Positions 1-11,785 of a DNA stretch of 64,000 nucleotides are shown piece after piece. Below the pieces are notes generated by a model. The model was given only the letters and a program-made list of their open reading frames with translations. It was not told where the DNA came from and ran no database searches. The position numbers and the translations under genes were made by a program. Origin of the DNA: Saccharum officinarum. Its lineage: Eukaryota; Streptophyta; Magnoliopsida; Poales; Poaceae. Every line of letters starts with the position of its first letter. Position 1 is the first letter of the stretch. The stretch covers positions 71,939,253 to 72,003,252 of the forward strand of contig CM036201.1 of assembly GCA_020631735.1 (NCBI GenBank), given 5' to 3'.

Positions 1-693
1 GGGGAGGAATGCATGACATGAATGAAATGCACAAGCAATATGATGTATGTACGTTTCTTACGTTCTCACAAACTTATAAAATAAATAATCTTTAGCGATG
101 AATTCGGTGGCATACAGTTGATCTCTCATATACGTAACTAATACGTTCTACACGAGAAACGTTGTTATGTACCTGCAGAAAATTCATTTCATCCCAATTC
201 CCCATGGATGCATGAAAGCAGTAAATTTAACTACACGCTCTACACGAATCCCCAGATACGCGTACAACGGTAGTAACTACCCAAAATATCGCCCTATTGA
301 CAGGCATCACCTCAATGGACGGAACAACCACACATGCGACACTTTTGTAATAACATGTGTAGAACATGTAATTACTCCAGCATCATATAAGCATTCTCCC
401 TAGATCGGCGGTGTATCCGATCATGCTCTCACAACTCACACTTACCGAGGCGTAGGGGCAATTGATCCATATATTACCACTCAATTAAGTGGCACTCATA
501 CAATAGCACGTCGTATGAGCAACGAAAGAGAATATAGTGCAAGAACCCTAAGTCAGTAATTAAATAAGCCACCTAGAGTCCTTAACTGGGCATAAAGGAT
601 ATGACCACTAGCACACTTTTAGTTTGGAAATCACGTTTTTCAAACATAATTTTGTTTTAAATACACTTGTGAATAGTAAACACGTTAAACCAT

Positions 694-705
694 GCTCCGA
701 TACCA
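694..705 (-). other. primer-binding site of the gypsy element
   Basis: Read on the minus strand the sequence is TGGTATCGGAGC. It lies two bases inside the 3' end of the LTR and matches the usual plant retroelement primer site complementary to initiator tRNA-Met (TGGTATCAGAGC), with one difference. This fixes the element's orientation. Confidence 0.75.
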
Positions 706-707
706 GC

Positions 708-3700
708 TGTAACAGAACCGACCAATTATACGAAATTAAGTAAGAAAATCATCCACCGAGTAGACGATTTAGCAAACTTAAGCCCATATAACCCGGTAGT
801 CCGTGAAATCACGACTGATTTCAAACCAACTTACATACCAGCCAAGATCATAATAAGTTGAGCGGTCACCATCATAAATTACATAAAAGTTCACATCACG
901 GATACATCGGAGTTTAAACATAGTTATTACAAACCAAGTTCAAATAAAAGTAGCAGAAGCATTTAGTTCAAACCACACACACTCACATTGAGTTCGAAAT
1001 AAAGTGCCAGCTGATGATCATCTCTAACAAAAGCATCAGACGAGAAGTAGGGAATGACCACTGCCCATGGTCCTAAGCTTCACCCATCGCAGGATAAAGG
1101 CAGTTGATACAGTAGCCGTAATACATCTGCCCCTCTGCAACAAGTGGGAATAAAGCACTTACTACGAGAAGGTACTCAGCTAGACTTACCTGACATAACC
1201 GAAAATAAAATGGCACCAAGGATCATGACAGGCTTAATGGTAGGGTAGCTGACTCATTTGCAAAAAAACATTTTTAGCATTTAAAGAATCTTTTCCAGAA
1301 GCTTTTATATCAAGTTAAATCTTTATTAACCCGTCAACTACATTTACACATGTACTAAGGTAACATGTAATTAAACAAGTAATGATAACCAATGATCATT
1401 AACAACTTTCATCATGTCATATTCCATATAATTGTCCAAGTATTCCATCAATATTACTACGATAAAGTAACTCAAGTCAAGTGTTCACTATCCAGTGAAT
1501 GATGGTGATTCGAATCGATTATTAACCAGCTGGTAATTTATTCCTCACACAAACCTCACTCACCCGCTAAAATAAGATATTGGCCACCGAGTCAACTATT
1601 CAGGTAAAGTCTCGAGTTTGCCAGGAACCACATGTACCCGGGGGCCGCCCGGCTCCTCTTTGGCCTTATCATCGCGCCCCCGTTTCCTACCACACCTGCT
1701 CCGGTACAGTGCGTTGCGGGCAATCCACTCGGCCCGAATAATCTCCCAGCTTCGCGGTCGAAAGGTACATTATTCGGCTAGCTAAATGTAAGGCATGCGT
1801 TCAACATGACTCGAGGCCCAACAACGGTTGGTCCTTAATCGACACAGACGGAAAACACTACAGTCCGAAACCCTGCAAGTCTCCGTCCCGTCTCAATTTC
1901 AAATTAACACTTAGTTATTCTAAGATGACATACTTATTCAAGTAGATCCAGGTAACCACCTATACCTCGCAGGTGACAGAAAATCACCCGACTTCTATCA
2001 GTCTAAGCAAGCTAAGCATCTCTTGACTGCAAATACCAAGGTAACAAGGATATGGTAGAACAAAGGTAAACAAGGTATAATGCAGCAACGGTTGCAAACA
2101 ACTCCTAAACGTAATGCATCAATTAAAGTAAAGCATTAATAAAATATTTGCAAACCGGGATAGAAATGCTCCGGGGCTTGCCTCTTTTGAAAGAGCTCGG
2201 GCGATGGTCGGGGCACTCTGGAAGATCCTCACCGACCTTCTCATCGGCTCCGGGCACCTCCTGCTCTTGCACCTCGAGCTGCTCTTCTGGCTCCTCGGGA
2301 ACTGCTACCGGAATTACTTCTTGCGATCCTGTATGATGCAAATGTATAAGGGTTCATGCCTAGGTGCATTGTAGAGATGACATATAATAATCATGACGAA
2401 TGAAATGTAGATGAACAGGTTTACTTTATTGCATAAAGTGGGAATACAACTCTTATACAAGATAGTCCACGTCATCCAAGAACATGTACTAGTATACTAC
2501 TACTACAAACATTCTCTACCATGCTCAATCACCACAGCAATGTAAGATGCTTCAAAGATACACCAATGCAAATCTTATTAACTAATCATGCATTAACAAG
2601 GTTAATTAAACCCTAGTTGACACTATGTTTGAATAGCAACACTTTTTTTGGTAGCATAGAAAAATCTGATAAAATTACAGTGGCTTACTATCATCTAATC
2701 TAGCATGCCACAAAAAATTTATTACATTTGGAATACTAGAATTGCCTACATAAAAATAATAATCTATGGCCTAAAAATGAGCGTAAAAATACTTTATACT
2801 ATAAAAAGTATCAAACAACAGATTTAGCATTTTTCCTATATTCTACACAATAAACAATTACTATAGAAAAATTATCATATCCATGTTTTATTCATATTTT
2901 TCTCTCTATCAAAAATAACAATTATCAACAATAATAAGCACTTGCTCTACACATCAAAATTTTTCTACAGAACATGCATGGAATATATTTTTCCTAGAAA
3001 GTACATTACACAAAAATATTAACAAAATTGAAACCATATTTTTCTGAGCTTTATATGATTTATTACATATTTATCAAGAAAAGAACAATTTCAATGATTA
3101 AATAAAAACCCTACAAAAAATTCTTTCAAACTTGACATGCAATATTTTTACATCATAGAACTGGTCCTAAGAAGTCTACCAAAATTTGTTTCACAATTTT
3201 TAGAACCAAAATGAGCAAGTTATGAATTTTCTAAAGCATTTACATCTTTTTCAAAAAATCATTTTCAAAAATCCTTTTAAACATCAGCCGCTGAAACGCT
3301 AGGTGCACCCGGTGCAGTGCACCCAGATCCACACAAAGGAGCTGACAGGCAGGCCCTTCGGTCAGCGAGACCCTACATGTCGGTGAAACAGGGACAGTGG
3401 CGGCGCTGACCACGCGGATCTCGCCGACGGCGAGGTCACCAGCGACGAGGTCGCCACCATCGTGATCATCGTGCCAAGGCGGTCACGTTGGTGCAAACCG
3501 TGACCGGAGGAGCTCGCAACCGAGCTCGCCCACGGCCATGGTGGCTCGACGGCGTAGCTCAACGGCGGGAGCGCGCCTCCGGCCATGGCGTGGCGCGGGG
3601 AGCGGCGTCCGAGCAACGGGAGGCTGAGAGGGCCCGAATGCACGCGAAAACGAGGTGAAAAAGGAGCAGAAAGGTGAGGTTCACGGAGCAGAGATCTCCG

Positions 3701-4727
3701 GCGAGCTCGGCCGGAACTCCGGCGAGTGATTCCCATGGAGGGGAGGCTTACCACGGGCGGTTGAGGTGAGCGCGGGCTGCGCCAGAGGGAGGAGAAGCTC
3801 GGGGCAAGATGGAGCGGCTCGCGGTGAGATGGAACGGCCAGAACGCGCGTCTCCGGTGATGGCGCGCGCGGTGGCGGAGGCGGAACTGAGGCCGCTACGC
3901 GTGGGAAGAAGCAAGGCGAAAGGAGGGGAAGAAGAAGGGCGAGGCGCTGCGGGGGGGTTTGTAGTGGCGAGCGCACGCGCGAGAGGGGGCCACCGGGCGC
4001 CACCCGGCCGACGTCGCCGGCATGCGGCCGCCACGCGACGCGCGATGCCTGCCGCGGTCGGGACAGCGGGGCGCGCGAGCGGGAGAAGAAGGAGGTCGCG
4101 CGGCGTGGGTTGGGCCGAGGTCGTGCGCGGACGAGCGAGAGCGGCTGCGGGCGCGCAGGGGCCGCTTTGGCCAGCGGGCCGAAAGGGAAGCAGCGGCCCG
4201 ATACGGTAAGAAATGACTTTTTCATTTTTATTTCCAATGAATTTTCAAATAAATTCAATTAACAGTTTTAAAATCTCATTTTGAGCAAGAAGATGGCTTT
4301 TTCTGAAAATGGCCCAAAGATGAAAGTTGCTTAGAATTTAATTCTCCACAACTTTTATTAAGGGACCAACTCCAAATTCCCCACATATTTTGAATTGGAG
4401 AATAAAAGCTAAATAGGGAGGGTTTTTGACCATTTTCCAATAATATTTTTAAAAGCAAATTTTGACAAAAACTTTAGTTACCAAAGTTGCTCCAAAAATT
4501 TTACTAACTAGTTCTAGGTGATTTAAAATTATAGCCACACATGCTTTAGTAGCCTAGCAAGTATAATCAAGATGGAACAATTCTCAATAAGTATATACAA
4601 CATTTATGTTTCACAGAAATGTTTTAACTCAAAAATGCACTCTACTTCACATGTGATTATAAATGAAATGATGCATCATGCGTATGATTTGCAATGCTAA
4701 ATGTCTGCGTAACACCGGGGTGGTACA
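708..4727 (-). repeat. 4,020-bp LTR of the gypsy element
   Basis: The whole interval lies between terminal TG and CA dinucleotides on the minus strand. It is strongly zoned. There is a GC-rich block at about 3360-4210 with long chance open frames, an AT-rich block at 2350-3290, and a short open frame at 2123-2341 (minus, 72 codons) rich in Glu, Pro and Val in its first half. The 3' third (708-2000) has ordinary composition. No long protein frame with recognisable domains is present, so I treat all frames here as LTR sequence. Confidence 0.78.
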
Positions 4728-5400
4728 TCACCGGCGAGAAACCCTACTGGCCGCCCACAGCGTTGGCGCCGCTGCGATCGCGGCGCCCTCATCACTTGCT
4801 TGGTGGCTGCACCTAGGGCCTGGTCACGGCATCTTCCGAAGCGCGCGACATCCTTCGCCTATGCCCAGACGGACACGAGCGAGCACAGCCTCTGCTGAGA
4901 CGGCCAGGAGCACTGCCGTCGACCTCACCCAGCCAGGGCGATCTCCATCACCATCTTCATCACCACGTGACGCCACCACACGTCCAGGAGATCGCGGGTT
5001 TGAGACTCTTCCAGTTCCAAGTCGGTTCACTTTGTAGCTTTTGATCCGACCGCCGGTGGCGGAGGGAGGACACAGCAGACAAGGCGGATGCGGGGTCGAC
5101 GCGAGGCATGTCACTTTGTCTCCGAGCTCCAAGCAAGATGCAGCAGCAGGGGGCGCCATCGCCTTACAAATTCCATAGAATACATTTGATAGAATAAACT
5201 TTGGACTTAATATGGCCCGTAGCGTTATATTAAGTTAATCCTTGTTGTATTCAACAATATAAGTTTGATCCTTTTTGGATTAAATAATATAATTTTTTTG
5301 AACCTTCAATCTATTTTATTTTATATTGCGTTTGGTTGTTACTTAGCATCACCTAAAATGCCACCATGGTGTTAGTACGGGCAATATATTAGTCTTAGAA
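4728..5400. other. intergenic, no gene recognised
   Basis: The first 430 bases are GC-rich with short overlapping open frames on both strands that match nothing I recognise. The rest is AT-rich. It is the flank into which the gypsy element inserted. Confidence 0.5.
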
Positions 5401-6013
5401 GGGTGCTCTTGAAAGATTTCTTGTCATAGAAAGTCCAAATGTTAATGTTGATGATGGTCATGGTGATGATACAGTAGATGTTGGGGCTCAGGCTCCTACT
5501 CCAGAAATTGAAGAAGAGGCTCAGGCTAATTGAAGAAGGTCATGGTGATGATACAGTAGATGTTGGGGCTCAAGATCCTACTACAGAAATTGAAGAGGAG
5601 GCTCAGGCTCTACTGCAGAAGTAGAAGAAGAGGCTCAGGCTTCTATTGCGAGTGACATGAATAATTCTTTTCAGCCTGATATATTTGATCCAAGAACTTG
5701 GAATGCACTTGATTCTAGAATGGTTGATATTTTGGTGCAAAAGGGCCCTAAAAGAGACTTGTCCATTGAGCATGGTCTTAGGGACAAATTCTCTAGAAGG
5801 TTTTCTGCATTATCATATACTCAAGTTATTGAAATCCTACTTACGTTCTACAATGACACAAGAAAGATTCAATGGATTGGCACTAATAGCACTTGAAAAT
5901 GATGTCTTTGAGAAGATTAATTTTTTTGCAAAAAGTTGAGAAAATTAATTATGAAGACATAATTGAAGATTTCATTTCAAGAAATACCAGACGGATGATG
6001 CTTTTCAATAGAA
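5401..6013 (+). pseudogene. hAT-type transposase relic (zinc-finger MYM-like), internally deleted
   Basis: An open stretch from about 5657 contains the motif IFDPRTW followed by VDILVQKGPKRD. This is typical of the N-terminal region of plant hAT transposases annotated as zinc finger MYM-type protein 1-like. Within 60 codons it passes into the C-terminal signature of the same family (TQERFNGLALIALEND, then EDFISRNTRRM in another frame). The whole catalytic middle, normally several hundred residues, is missing, and at least one frameshift near 5930 is needed to connect the C-terminal pieces. A candidate right terminal repeat (CAGGGCCGTC read on the minus strand) ends at 6197. I saw no matching left end, so the element boundaries are unresolved. 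Confidence 0.6.
5456..5619 (+). repeat. imperfect 82-bp tandem duplication
   Basis: The block starting GGTCATGGTGATGATACAG at 5456 recurs at 5538 with a few substitutions. It lies in the acidic leader of the hAT relic (Glu/Ala/Gln-rich in translation). The duplication is not a multiple of three, so it shifts the frame. Confidence 0.75.
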
Positions 6014-6197
6014 CTTGAGGTTAGTAATACCTTTCCTATTTTAGAGTTAATGTTTGTTATATTTCTGCATATTGTATTGAACATTACATATTTAAGTTAT
6101 ATATTTGATGAGTAAAAATATGCATTAGTTTTACTAGCCATTCATTAAAGGGCTCCAATTTGTATTTCGAACTGGAGCCCCTCTGGTGACGGCCCTG

Positions 6198-7205
6198 CCC
6201 ACGGGCTGTTTGTCAGGCTTCCTAGAAAGGGCAGGGGTGCTCATTTATGTGGAGCCAAGCTTTGATGGGCCGCGCAGGGTGGGCCTTGTTGGCCTGCACA
6301 ATCACAAAATAAAACCCAATTCCGCATTGACCTGCTAGGGTTACCTCTCTCATTCACCACTCGCTTCCTCGCCGCCGCTCTCTCACTCTCCTCTGCTCGC
6401 TCTCTCGTTGTGCCGTCATAGCGTCGCTGGGGTTCCTGGAAGGGAGCCCATCGGAGAAGCTCGCCGTCCCTCCCCAAGTGCTCGTAGGTGAGACATTGTG
6501 GTTCGTAACAGATGACGCGGACCGGAGCTCTTTCGATTTGCTCATCCTCGTAGGGTAAATCATTCTTTTTGTTCAAATCCAGGTGTTTCTTGCCTTTTCT
6601 TGTGGTGATTATGACTGGATCTGATAAGCAAATGCATATTTCCTTTATTAGCACTTGTTGTTTGTTCTTGTCCACTGTCATACGCACTTGATTTTATTGT
6701 TGAGTCTATGGGAATGGTCAATGATGTTCGTGTGGCGCATCTTGAATGTTGTAGTCGGTCCTTGTTCATATTCCAAATTAGGGTTTATTCATACTTATGC
6801 ATCAGCTGCCATACTAATTATTATCCCCATGTCTTGTTTAGTGTTATGGATCTGGCACTTAGACGTCGTCAGCTTATTACTTAAGGTATCCTGAGATCGT
6901 CTTTTATCTTTTTTTTTTTTACCAGCACAACCCTTCATATCTCGGCTGCACATAGGGATTGGATTAGCTTCACTACCTTGCTCTGGCAACTGCCTTTGCT
7001 GAACGCCCTGCTGGAGCCAAAACCTAGCTACTGAGTTGGGACAGCCTGCGGTACCACGGGATAACTTCCCTGCCTGATGAACAGTAAATTGTCCGATCCA
7101 GTACTTCGCTGCCAAATTTACTCTCGCTCTGCTGGCCCTAATTATGCAGCAAGAAAGCGGCAGCGCACGTCGGGGGCGACGGAGGCACCGGCGCAGACCA
7201 CCACG
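6198..7205 (+). other. possible promoter and 5' leader upstream of MATH-BTB locus A
   Basis: At 6340-6560 there is a pyrimidine-rich, leader-like stretch (CTAGGGTTACCTCTCTC and on) with GT-type splice-donor candidates, which looks like the 5' UTR of a plant housekeeping gene. An acceptor-like ATTATGCAG lies near 7148, just before the MATH start at 7206. No protein domain is visible. Whether this is the native leader of locus A or a fragment of another gene is not resolved. Confidence 0.35.
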
Positions 7206-8538
7206 ATGGATTCCGCCTCGGCCGTCATCGAGTTCAAAGTAAACTTCGAGCAAGCCATGCACCTCGCCGCTGGCAAGGCTGTCCACTCCAATGCCTTCTC
7301 CGCCGGCGGATACGTGTGGAGAATAAACTTCTTCCCAAATGGGTTTGCCCTGATGGAGGTAGGAGACGGAAGTGGAAGTTGCGAGGAACTTTCCATTTGC
7401 CTCGAGCTTGTGAGCAAGTCCCGCAAAGTTAAGGCCATCTTCGAGGTGCTCCTGATAGACAAGGACTATGGGCAACCAGTTTTGCTTGCTGGGTTGGTGA
7501 CCCGGCAATCTCGGAAGCCTTATGCTCACAGCCTTATCTGGAACGTCAGTTTGCCGGATAATACCGACAATCTGATCCACAAATACGTGAATGACGGATA
7601 CATCAGGGAAAAATTTATCGGTGATAAAATTTCGATAAACCCGATAATCCCGTTTATCGCTGAGGTCCGATAAATTTTATTTATCACTGAGATTTTAAAT
7701 TTCACTAATCTACCTACATGAAAGTGTGATAATCTCTTATATCAATACTATTATGTGCTATTTCTTAATATTAAATGCTTTAGAGACAACTTATATAATT
7801 TTCTAGAGAAATTAGGTATTTTTTTGTTTTACTTTTGACCGAGAAATTTTCCGATAAATCCGATAAACCCGTTTATCGGTGACTTCCGGTATTTTTTTGC
7901 TACCGGTAATGTGAACCTTGGGATACATCAAGTTTCTATGCACCATCAGGGTGTTAGCTGGCAAACCTATTCCTGTGCCGCCTTCGGACATTGTCAAACA
8001 TATTGGCACCCTCCTGGATACCGCGGACGGGACGGACGTGGCGTTCACCGTTGACGGTGAGACGTTCCATGCACATCGAGCTGTGCTTGCCGCCCGCTCT
8101 CCGGTCTTCCGGGCCGAGCTCCTGGGTTCCATGGCAGAGGCTACAATGACACACATCAATCTACACGACATCACTCCTGCAACGTTCAAGGTTATGCTTC
8201 AGTTCATGTACACTGACTCTTTGCCAGGGGATGACGAGCTTGGGGACGCTCCAACCGAGATGTTAGAGCATTTGCTTGCTGCAGCTGACCGATATGCATT
8301 GGACCGTCTGAAACTTCTCTGTGCCCAGAAACTGTGGGACATTGTGTCAGTGGATAAAATGGCTACAACATTAGCTTGCGCTGAAATGTACAGCTGCCTG
8401 GAGTTGAAGCAGAGGTGCATTGGCTTCTTCGCTGTGAAGAAAAACTTCAAGAAGGCCGTGTTAACTGAGGGTTTTGTTAAGTTAGTGCAGCGTTGCCCAT
8501 CCATTATCGTTGAGCTGCGAGACGGTGTTGAGGCATGA
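7206..8538 (+). pseudogene. MATH-BTB locus A, split by a MITE
   Basis: The gene encodes a plant MATH-BTB protein, a family whose members recruit substrates through MATH and bind CUL3 through BTB in ubiquitin ligases. The MATH part starts at ATG 7206 (MDSASAVIEFKV) and shows the family hallmarks AVHSNAFSAGGYVWRINFFP and LLIDKDYGQPV. The BTB part begins after 7930: VPPSDIVKHIGTLLD, then DVAFTVDGETFHAHRAVLAARSPVF, then MYTDSLPGDDE and a BACK-like tail ending at a TGA at 8538. A 315-bp MITE with a 10-bp duplication (325 bp, which shifts the frame) sits between the halves. Subtracting it leaves 1,008 bases, i.e. 335 codons plus stop with no other break, so this copy was probably intact until that insertion. 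Confidence 0.85.
7606..7920 (+). mobile_element. GATAAA-rich MITE, Mutator-like by its 10-bp TSD (copy 1)
   Basis: The insert begins GGGAAAAATTTATCGG, ends GTGAACCTTG and is flanked by direct repeats GGATACATCA at 7596-7605 and 7921-7930. The subterminal regions carry many GATAAA and CCGTTTATCGG motifs in both orientations. A second copy lies reversed at 35552-35867. The 9-10 bp target duplication points to the Mutator superfamily; the terminal repeats are not cleanly inverted, so that label is inference. Confidence 0.8.
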
Positions 8539-9300
8539 TTTTAGCGGGAGACATCTTGATGTAATAGTTCAACTGTCCAAGCACAGTGTTAAGATAATTT
8601 TAATTAGTATTTGATTACAATCAATCTCATACATTTCAAGCATGTTAATTAGGAAAAAAAGTTATTTCTTATCTATGTTTCAAGTGCGAGTATGTAGAGA
8701 TTGCTCATAATTACTAATATCCTATCTCTGTTTCTTTAGTTTATTTTCATGGCCGTCTTAAAAAAATTTGCCCCGTTGTCCCTGTCCCCCCTCTCCTGAA
8801 GGTGAGTTAAGCTGGACGTTTACTTTTGCGCTTGCTACATACCAGTCTTACTTAAACTCATTCCTTTGTTAATGTGGGAGAGGAGATAAAAGCCACACAT
8901 GAATGAGCTAGTTTTTTTTTTATCCTATGAATGAGCTAGTTGATGAGCACTTGTATGAATCACAAGCATATATTGTCTTTGATAGTTGCCAATGAAAATC
9001 TTATTCGCAAGTCTATCCAAGGGCTTGCTTGCTCTAGTTTTAGGCTTGTTGCAATTATGAAATGAAGACCAGAAGGAGATCATGGTTAGGGCGTGTTTGG
9101 AATTGCGGTGCAGTACTACGACCATGGTTTTCAGCCCGCAGCACGGAAAACGCGAGTTGTATTTCATTCTCACCATGTTTGTTTCTCGTGCTGTGAAAAG
9201 AATCATCAATAGCATGGGTCCTTTGGTGGGATTTTTTGATTCTCCGAGAGTCAATGGCGATGCATATTTTTGCTTCCTATGGATCAACTTCCTTATTGAA
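8539..9300 (+). repeat. 3' flank of locus A, duplicated as the flank of locus B (10097-10880)
   Basis: Long near-identical stretches occur in the same order in both flanks, for example GGGAGAGGAGATAAA at 8877 and 10491 followed by GCCACACATG and AATCTTATTCGCAAGTCT. This shows that loci A and B arose by tandem duplication of a unit of about 1.6 kb. The 9085-9230 stretch is absent from the second flank at the same place and may be a small later insertion. Confidence 0.75.
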
Positions 9301-9304
9301 CTAG

Positions 9305-10096
9305 ATGACATTCCGCCTGCTGTTGCGAAAATTTACAGTGTTGTATGTCTATGGGCTCCTGATAGACAAGGACTATGGGCAACCAGTTTTGTTCAAGCGA
9401 TTAGATGATTATTTTCGTATGCTTATGCTCAGTTCGCTAGGTGACCCGAACAATATGGTCAACAAATACATCAAGGACGGACACATCAAGTTTCTATGCA
9501 CCATCAGGGTGTCAAATGACGAGCTTATTCCTGTGCCGCCTTCGGACATTGCCAAACATTTCGGCACCCTCCTGGATACCGCGGATGGGACAGATGTTGC
9601 ATTCACCATTGACAGTGAGACGTTCCATGCACATCGAGCTGTGCTTGCCGCCCGCTTTCCGGTCTTCCGGGCAGAACTACTGGGTTCCATGGCTGAGGCT
9701 ACAATGTCATACATCACTGTACATGACATCACGCCTTCAACATTCAAGGTTATGCTTCAGTTCATGTACACTGACTCTTTGCCAGGAGATGACGAGCTTG
9801 GGGATGCTCCAACTGAGATGTTAGAGCATTTGCTTGCTGCAGCTGATCGATATGCGTTGGACCGGCTGAAACTTCTCTGTGCCCAGAAATTGTGGAACAG
9901 TGTGTCTGTGGATACAGTTGCCACAACATTAGCTTGCGCTGAAATGTATAGCTGCTCGGAGTTGAAGCAGAGGTGCATTGGCTTCTTTGCAGTAGACAAA
10001 AACTTCAAGGAGGCTGTGTTAACTGAGGGTTTTGTTAAGTTGGTGCAGCTGTTCCCATCCATTATCCTTGACCTGCGAGACAGTGTGAAGAAATGA
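9305..10096 (+). pseudogene. MATH-BTB locus B: BTB retained, MATH lost
   Basis: An uninterrupted 263-codon frame with an ATG at 9305 runs to TGA at 10096. The first ~35 residues are not MATH. The recognisable part starts at LLIDKDYGQPVL, only the last strand region of MATH, and continues through the linker (IKDGHIKFLCTIRV) into a complete BTB domain (DVAFTIDSETFHAHRAVLAA, then MYTDSLPGDDE) and BACK-like tail. The 5' MATH half was replaced by duplicated flank sequence (9230-9345 resembles the region after 10680). It could still encode a BTB-only protein, but no promoter or leader like those of other loci is evident. Hence the label truncated copy rather than functional gene. Confidence 0.7.
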
Positions 10097-10880
10097 TGTA
10101 GTGGGAGACATCTTGATGTATATAGTTCAGCCATCCAAGCATAGTGTTAAGACAATTTGTGTACGTGACTAATCTCATATGTTTCCAGCATGTTAATTAT
10201 GAAAAAAAAATCTTTCTTGTTTATCTTTCAGATTCAAATATTTGAACGTTGCCCATAATTACTAGTATCCTATCTCTGTTTCTTTAGTTTGTTCTCTTGG
10301 CCCTCATTAGAAAAAAGAATTGTCCTCTTATGCCTGTCTCCCTCTCCTGAAGGTGGGTTAACTAGATGTTTACACTTGTGCTTGCTACCTACCTGTCCTA
10401 CCATGAACTGTCCAGCACTTTTTGGCTTGCTGCTAATAAATTTATCTTTGCAAGCTTTTTTTTACTTAAACTCATTCATTTGTTAATGTGGGAGAGGAGA
10501 TAAAGCCACACATGGATGAGCTAGTTCATGAGCACATGTATGAATCACAACCACATAGTCTTTGATAGTTGCCCATGAAAATCTTATTCGCAAGTCTTCT
10601 TCAAGGGCTTGCTTGCTCTTGTTTTCGGCTTGTTCCAGTTATAAAATGAAGACAAGAAGCAGGAGATCATGATTATGGCATGCCGGACTCTAGAGTCAAT
10701 GGCAATGCATATCTTTGCTTCCTATGGATTGACTTCTTCGTGGAGTTGGTCAATGATGTGCATTCACTTGCTCTTGGTAACTCTACATCCACTGTTGAGG
10801 TTGTGCAGCTTTTGGTACTCTTTTTGTAATAATTCTAGACCAACACTTCTCCAAAATATGATGTTCAAAGTTGTACATTT

Positions 10881-10975
10881 GTCCATTATCTAATGCTACA
10901 GAGTTATTTCAGGTTGTTTTTCACCTAAGCAAGACCACCTTTACCCTAATGATGGATCCATTTATACCCGATTAA
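10881..10975. other. short intergenic stretch
   Basis: AT-rich, with no feature seen. Confidence 0.4.
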
Positions 10976-11219
10976 GGGTCTCTTTGGAACACGAGATTAT
11001 GGAAATGTAGGAATAGGAAAAACGTGCATAGAATGTCCTAATATCTTGAATCCTATAAATTGAAAAACAAAAGAAACTGCAAGATGGAATGTTCGGATGG
11101 AGGATAGGAAAAACACAAGAAATTGATGAGGAAGAGCGACACAAAGGAAACTATCCATGAACTTCAACCTCTTGTTCAAATTCCTCCAAATTCCTATGGA
11201 ACAAGACTGGCCTGGGCCT
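10976..11219. mobile_element. MITE-like insertion
   Basis: It begins GGTCTCTTTGGAACACGAG and ends near AACAAGACTGGCC. Its body (GGAATAGGAAAAACG, then GAATGTTCGGATGGAGGAT) matches the style of a very common grass MITE whose ends read GGnCnnTTTGGAACA. The right end is degraded, and I could not establish a TSD. Confidence 0.4.
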
Positions 11220-11670
11220 GTTTTGTCTGTTGCCATCCCTTGAACAGCTAAACCGAAACCGACCTTAGTCAGTTTTTACAGGGTTTTGTGTTTTTGGCCC
11301 AAATTTAATAATTATTTTCAGTTGTATTTGATTCCCAAATTCAAATATGAACTCCCTGATCACGTTTTGCTGTCGACAGATTCTTTCTCGAAAGAATGAA
11401 GAGAGTCTGATTTTTTATTCTCACAAGTGAATCTGAGAAACGTTTGTGGTTTAGAATCTGGATCTTCAAAAGTTTCTCAGCGTGACACGGGATGACTCAG
11501 TTCGCGCCCGATCCCGTCGCTCGTACAGGCGTCGGATTCATCAGAGTCTACTTCCAAATCTGTCTTGGCTTGCCGGGTCAAGGTGGAATTCATATAACTG
11601 CTCTGTAAACACACGCTCAGGTTTGGTCTGGACTCGGGAGCGATAGAGAGGACTTCCTTCTGGTCTGGCG
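11220..11670. other. intergenic upstream of locus C
   Basis: No gene recognised. The stretch 11380-11480 carries AGATTCTnnnTCGAAAG and GAAACGTTTnTGG motifs, like the degraded element inside the DUF4220 intron (42690-42978). It may be a relic of the same repeat. Confidence 0.35.
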
Positions 11671-11678
11671 CATATAAG
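11671..11678 (+). promoter_or_regulatory. TATA box candidate for locus C
   Basis: CATATAAG lies 115 bases before the first in-frame ATG (11786) of locus C in a CG-rich promoter-like context. The distance leaves room for a start site about 30 bases downstream and a short leader. Confidence 0.45.
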
Positions 11679-11785
11679 CAACACGCGCGAACGCAGGCCT
11701 CACGTGCTGACACACAATAAGGTGCCAAGGCCCGAGCTTTCTTCCGATCCAAACACCTAGTCCGGCTTGCCGGCGGCGCCGCGGG

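Larger units (their letters stand above)
1..4727 (-). mobile_element. Ty3-gypsy-type LTR retrotransposon, partial (5' LTR plus leader)
   Basis: The element is read on the minus strand. Its 5' LTR is at 708-4727, a tRNA-iMet-type primer site abuts it at 694-705, and about 690 bases of leader run off the left edge. The LTR has TG...CA ends: TGTACCACCCCGG at its 5' end and CTGTTACA at its 3' end. A very long LTR, ends of the TGTA-ACACC type and a TGGTATCGGAGC primer site suit grass gypsy elements of the Del/Tekay kind; that lineage is inferred because no pol domain lies in the window. The partner LTR and the TSD check lie outside. The base next to the outer end is 4728. Confidence 0.8.

Noticed and set aside
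3362..4258. 298-codon minus-strand open frame
   Set aside because: Lies in the GC island of the gypsy LTR, is Pro/Ser/Arg-rich low complexity, and overlaps equally long frames on the other strand. Composition explains it.
6795..7580. 261-codon minus-strand open frame
   Set aside because: Antisense to the MATH part of locus A and without any domain of its own.
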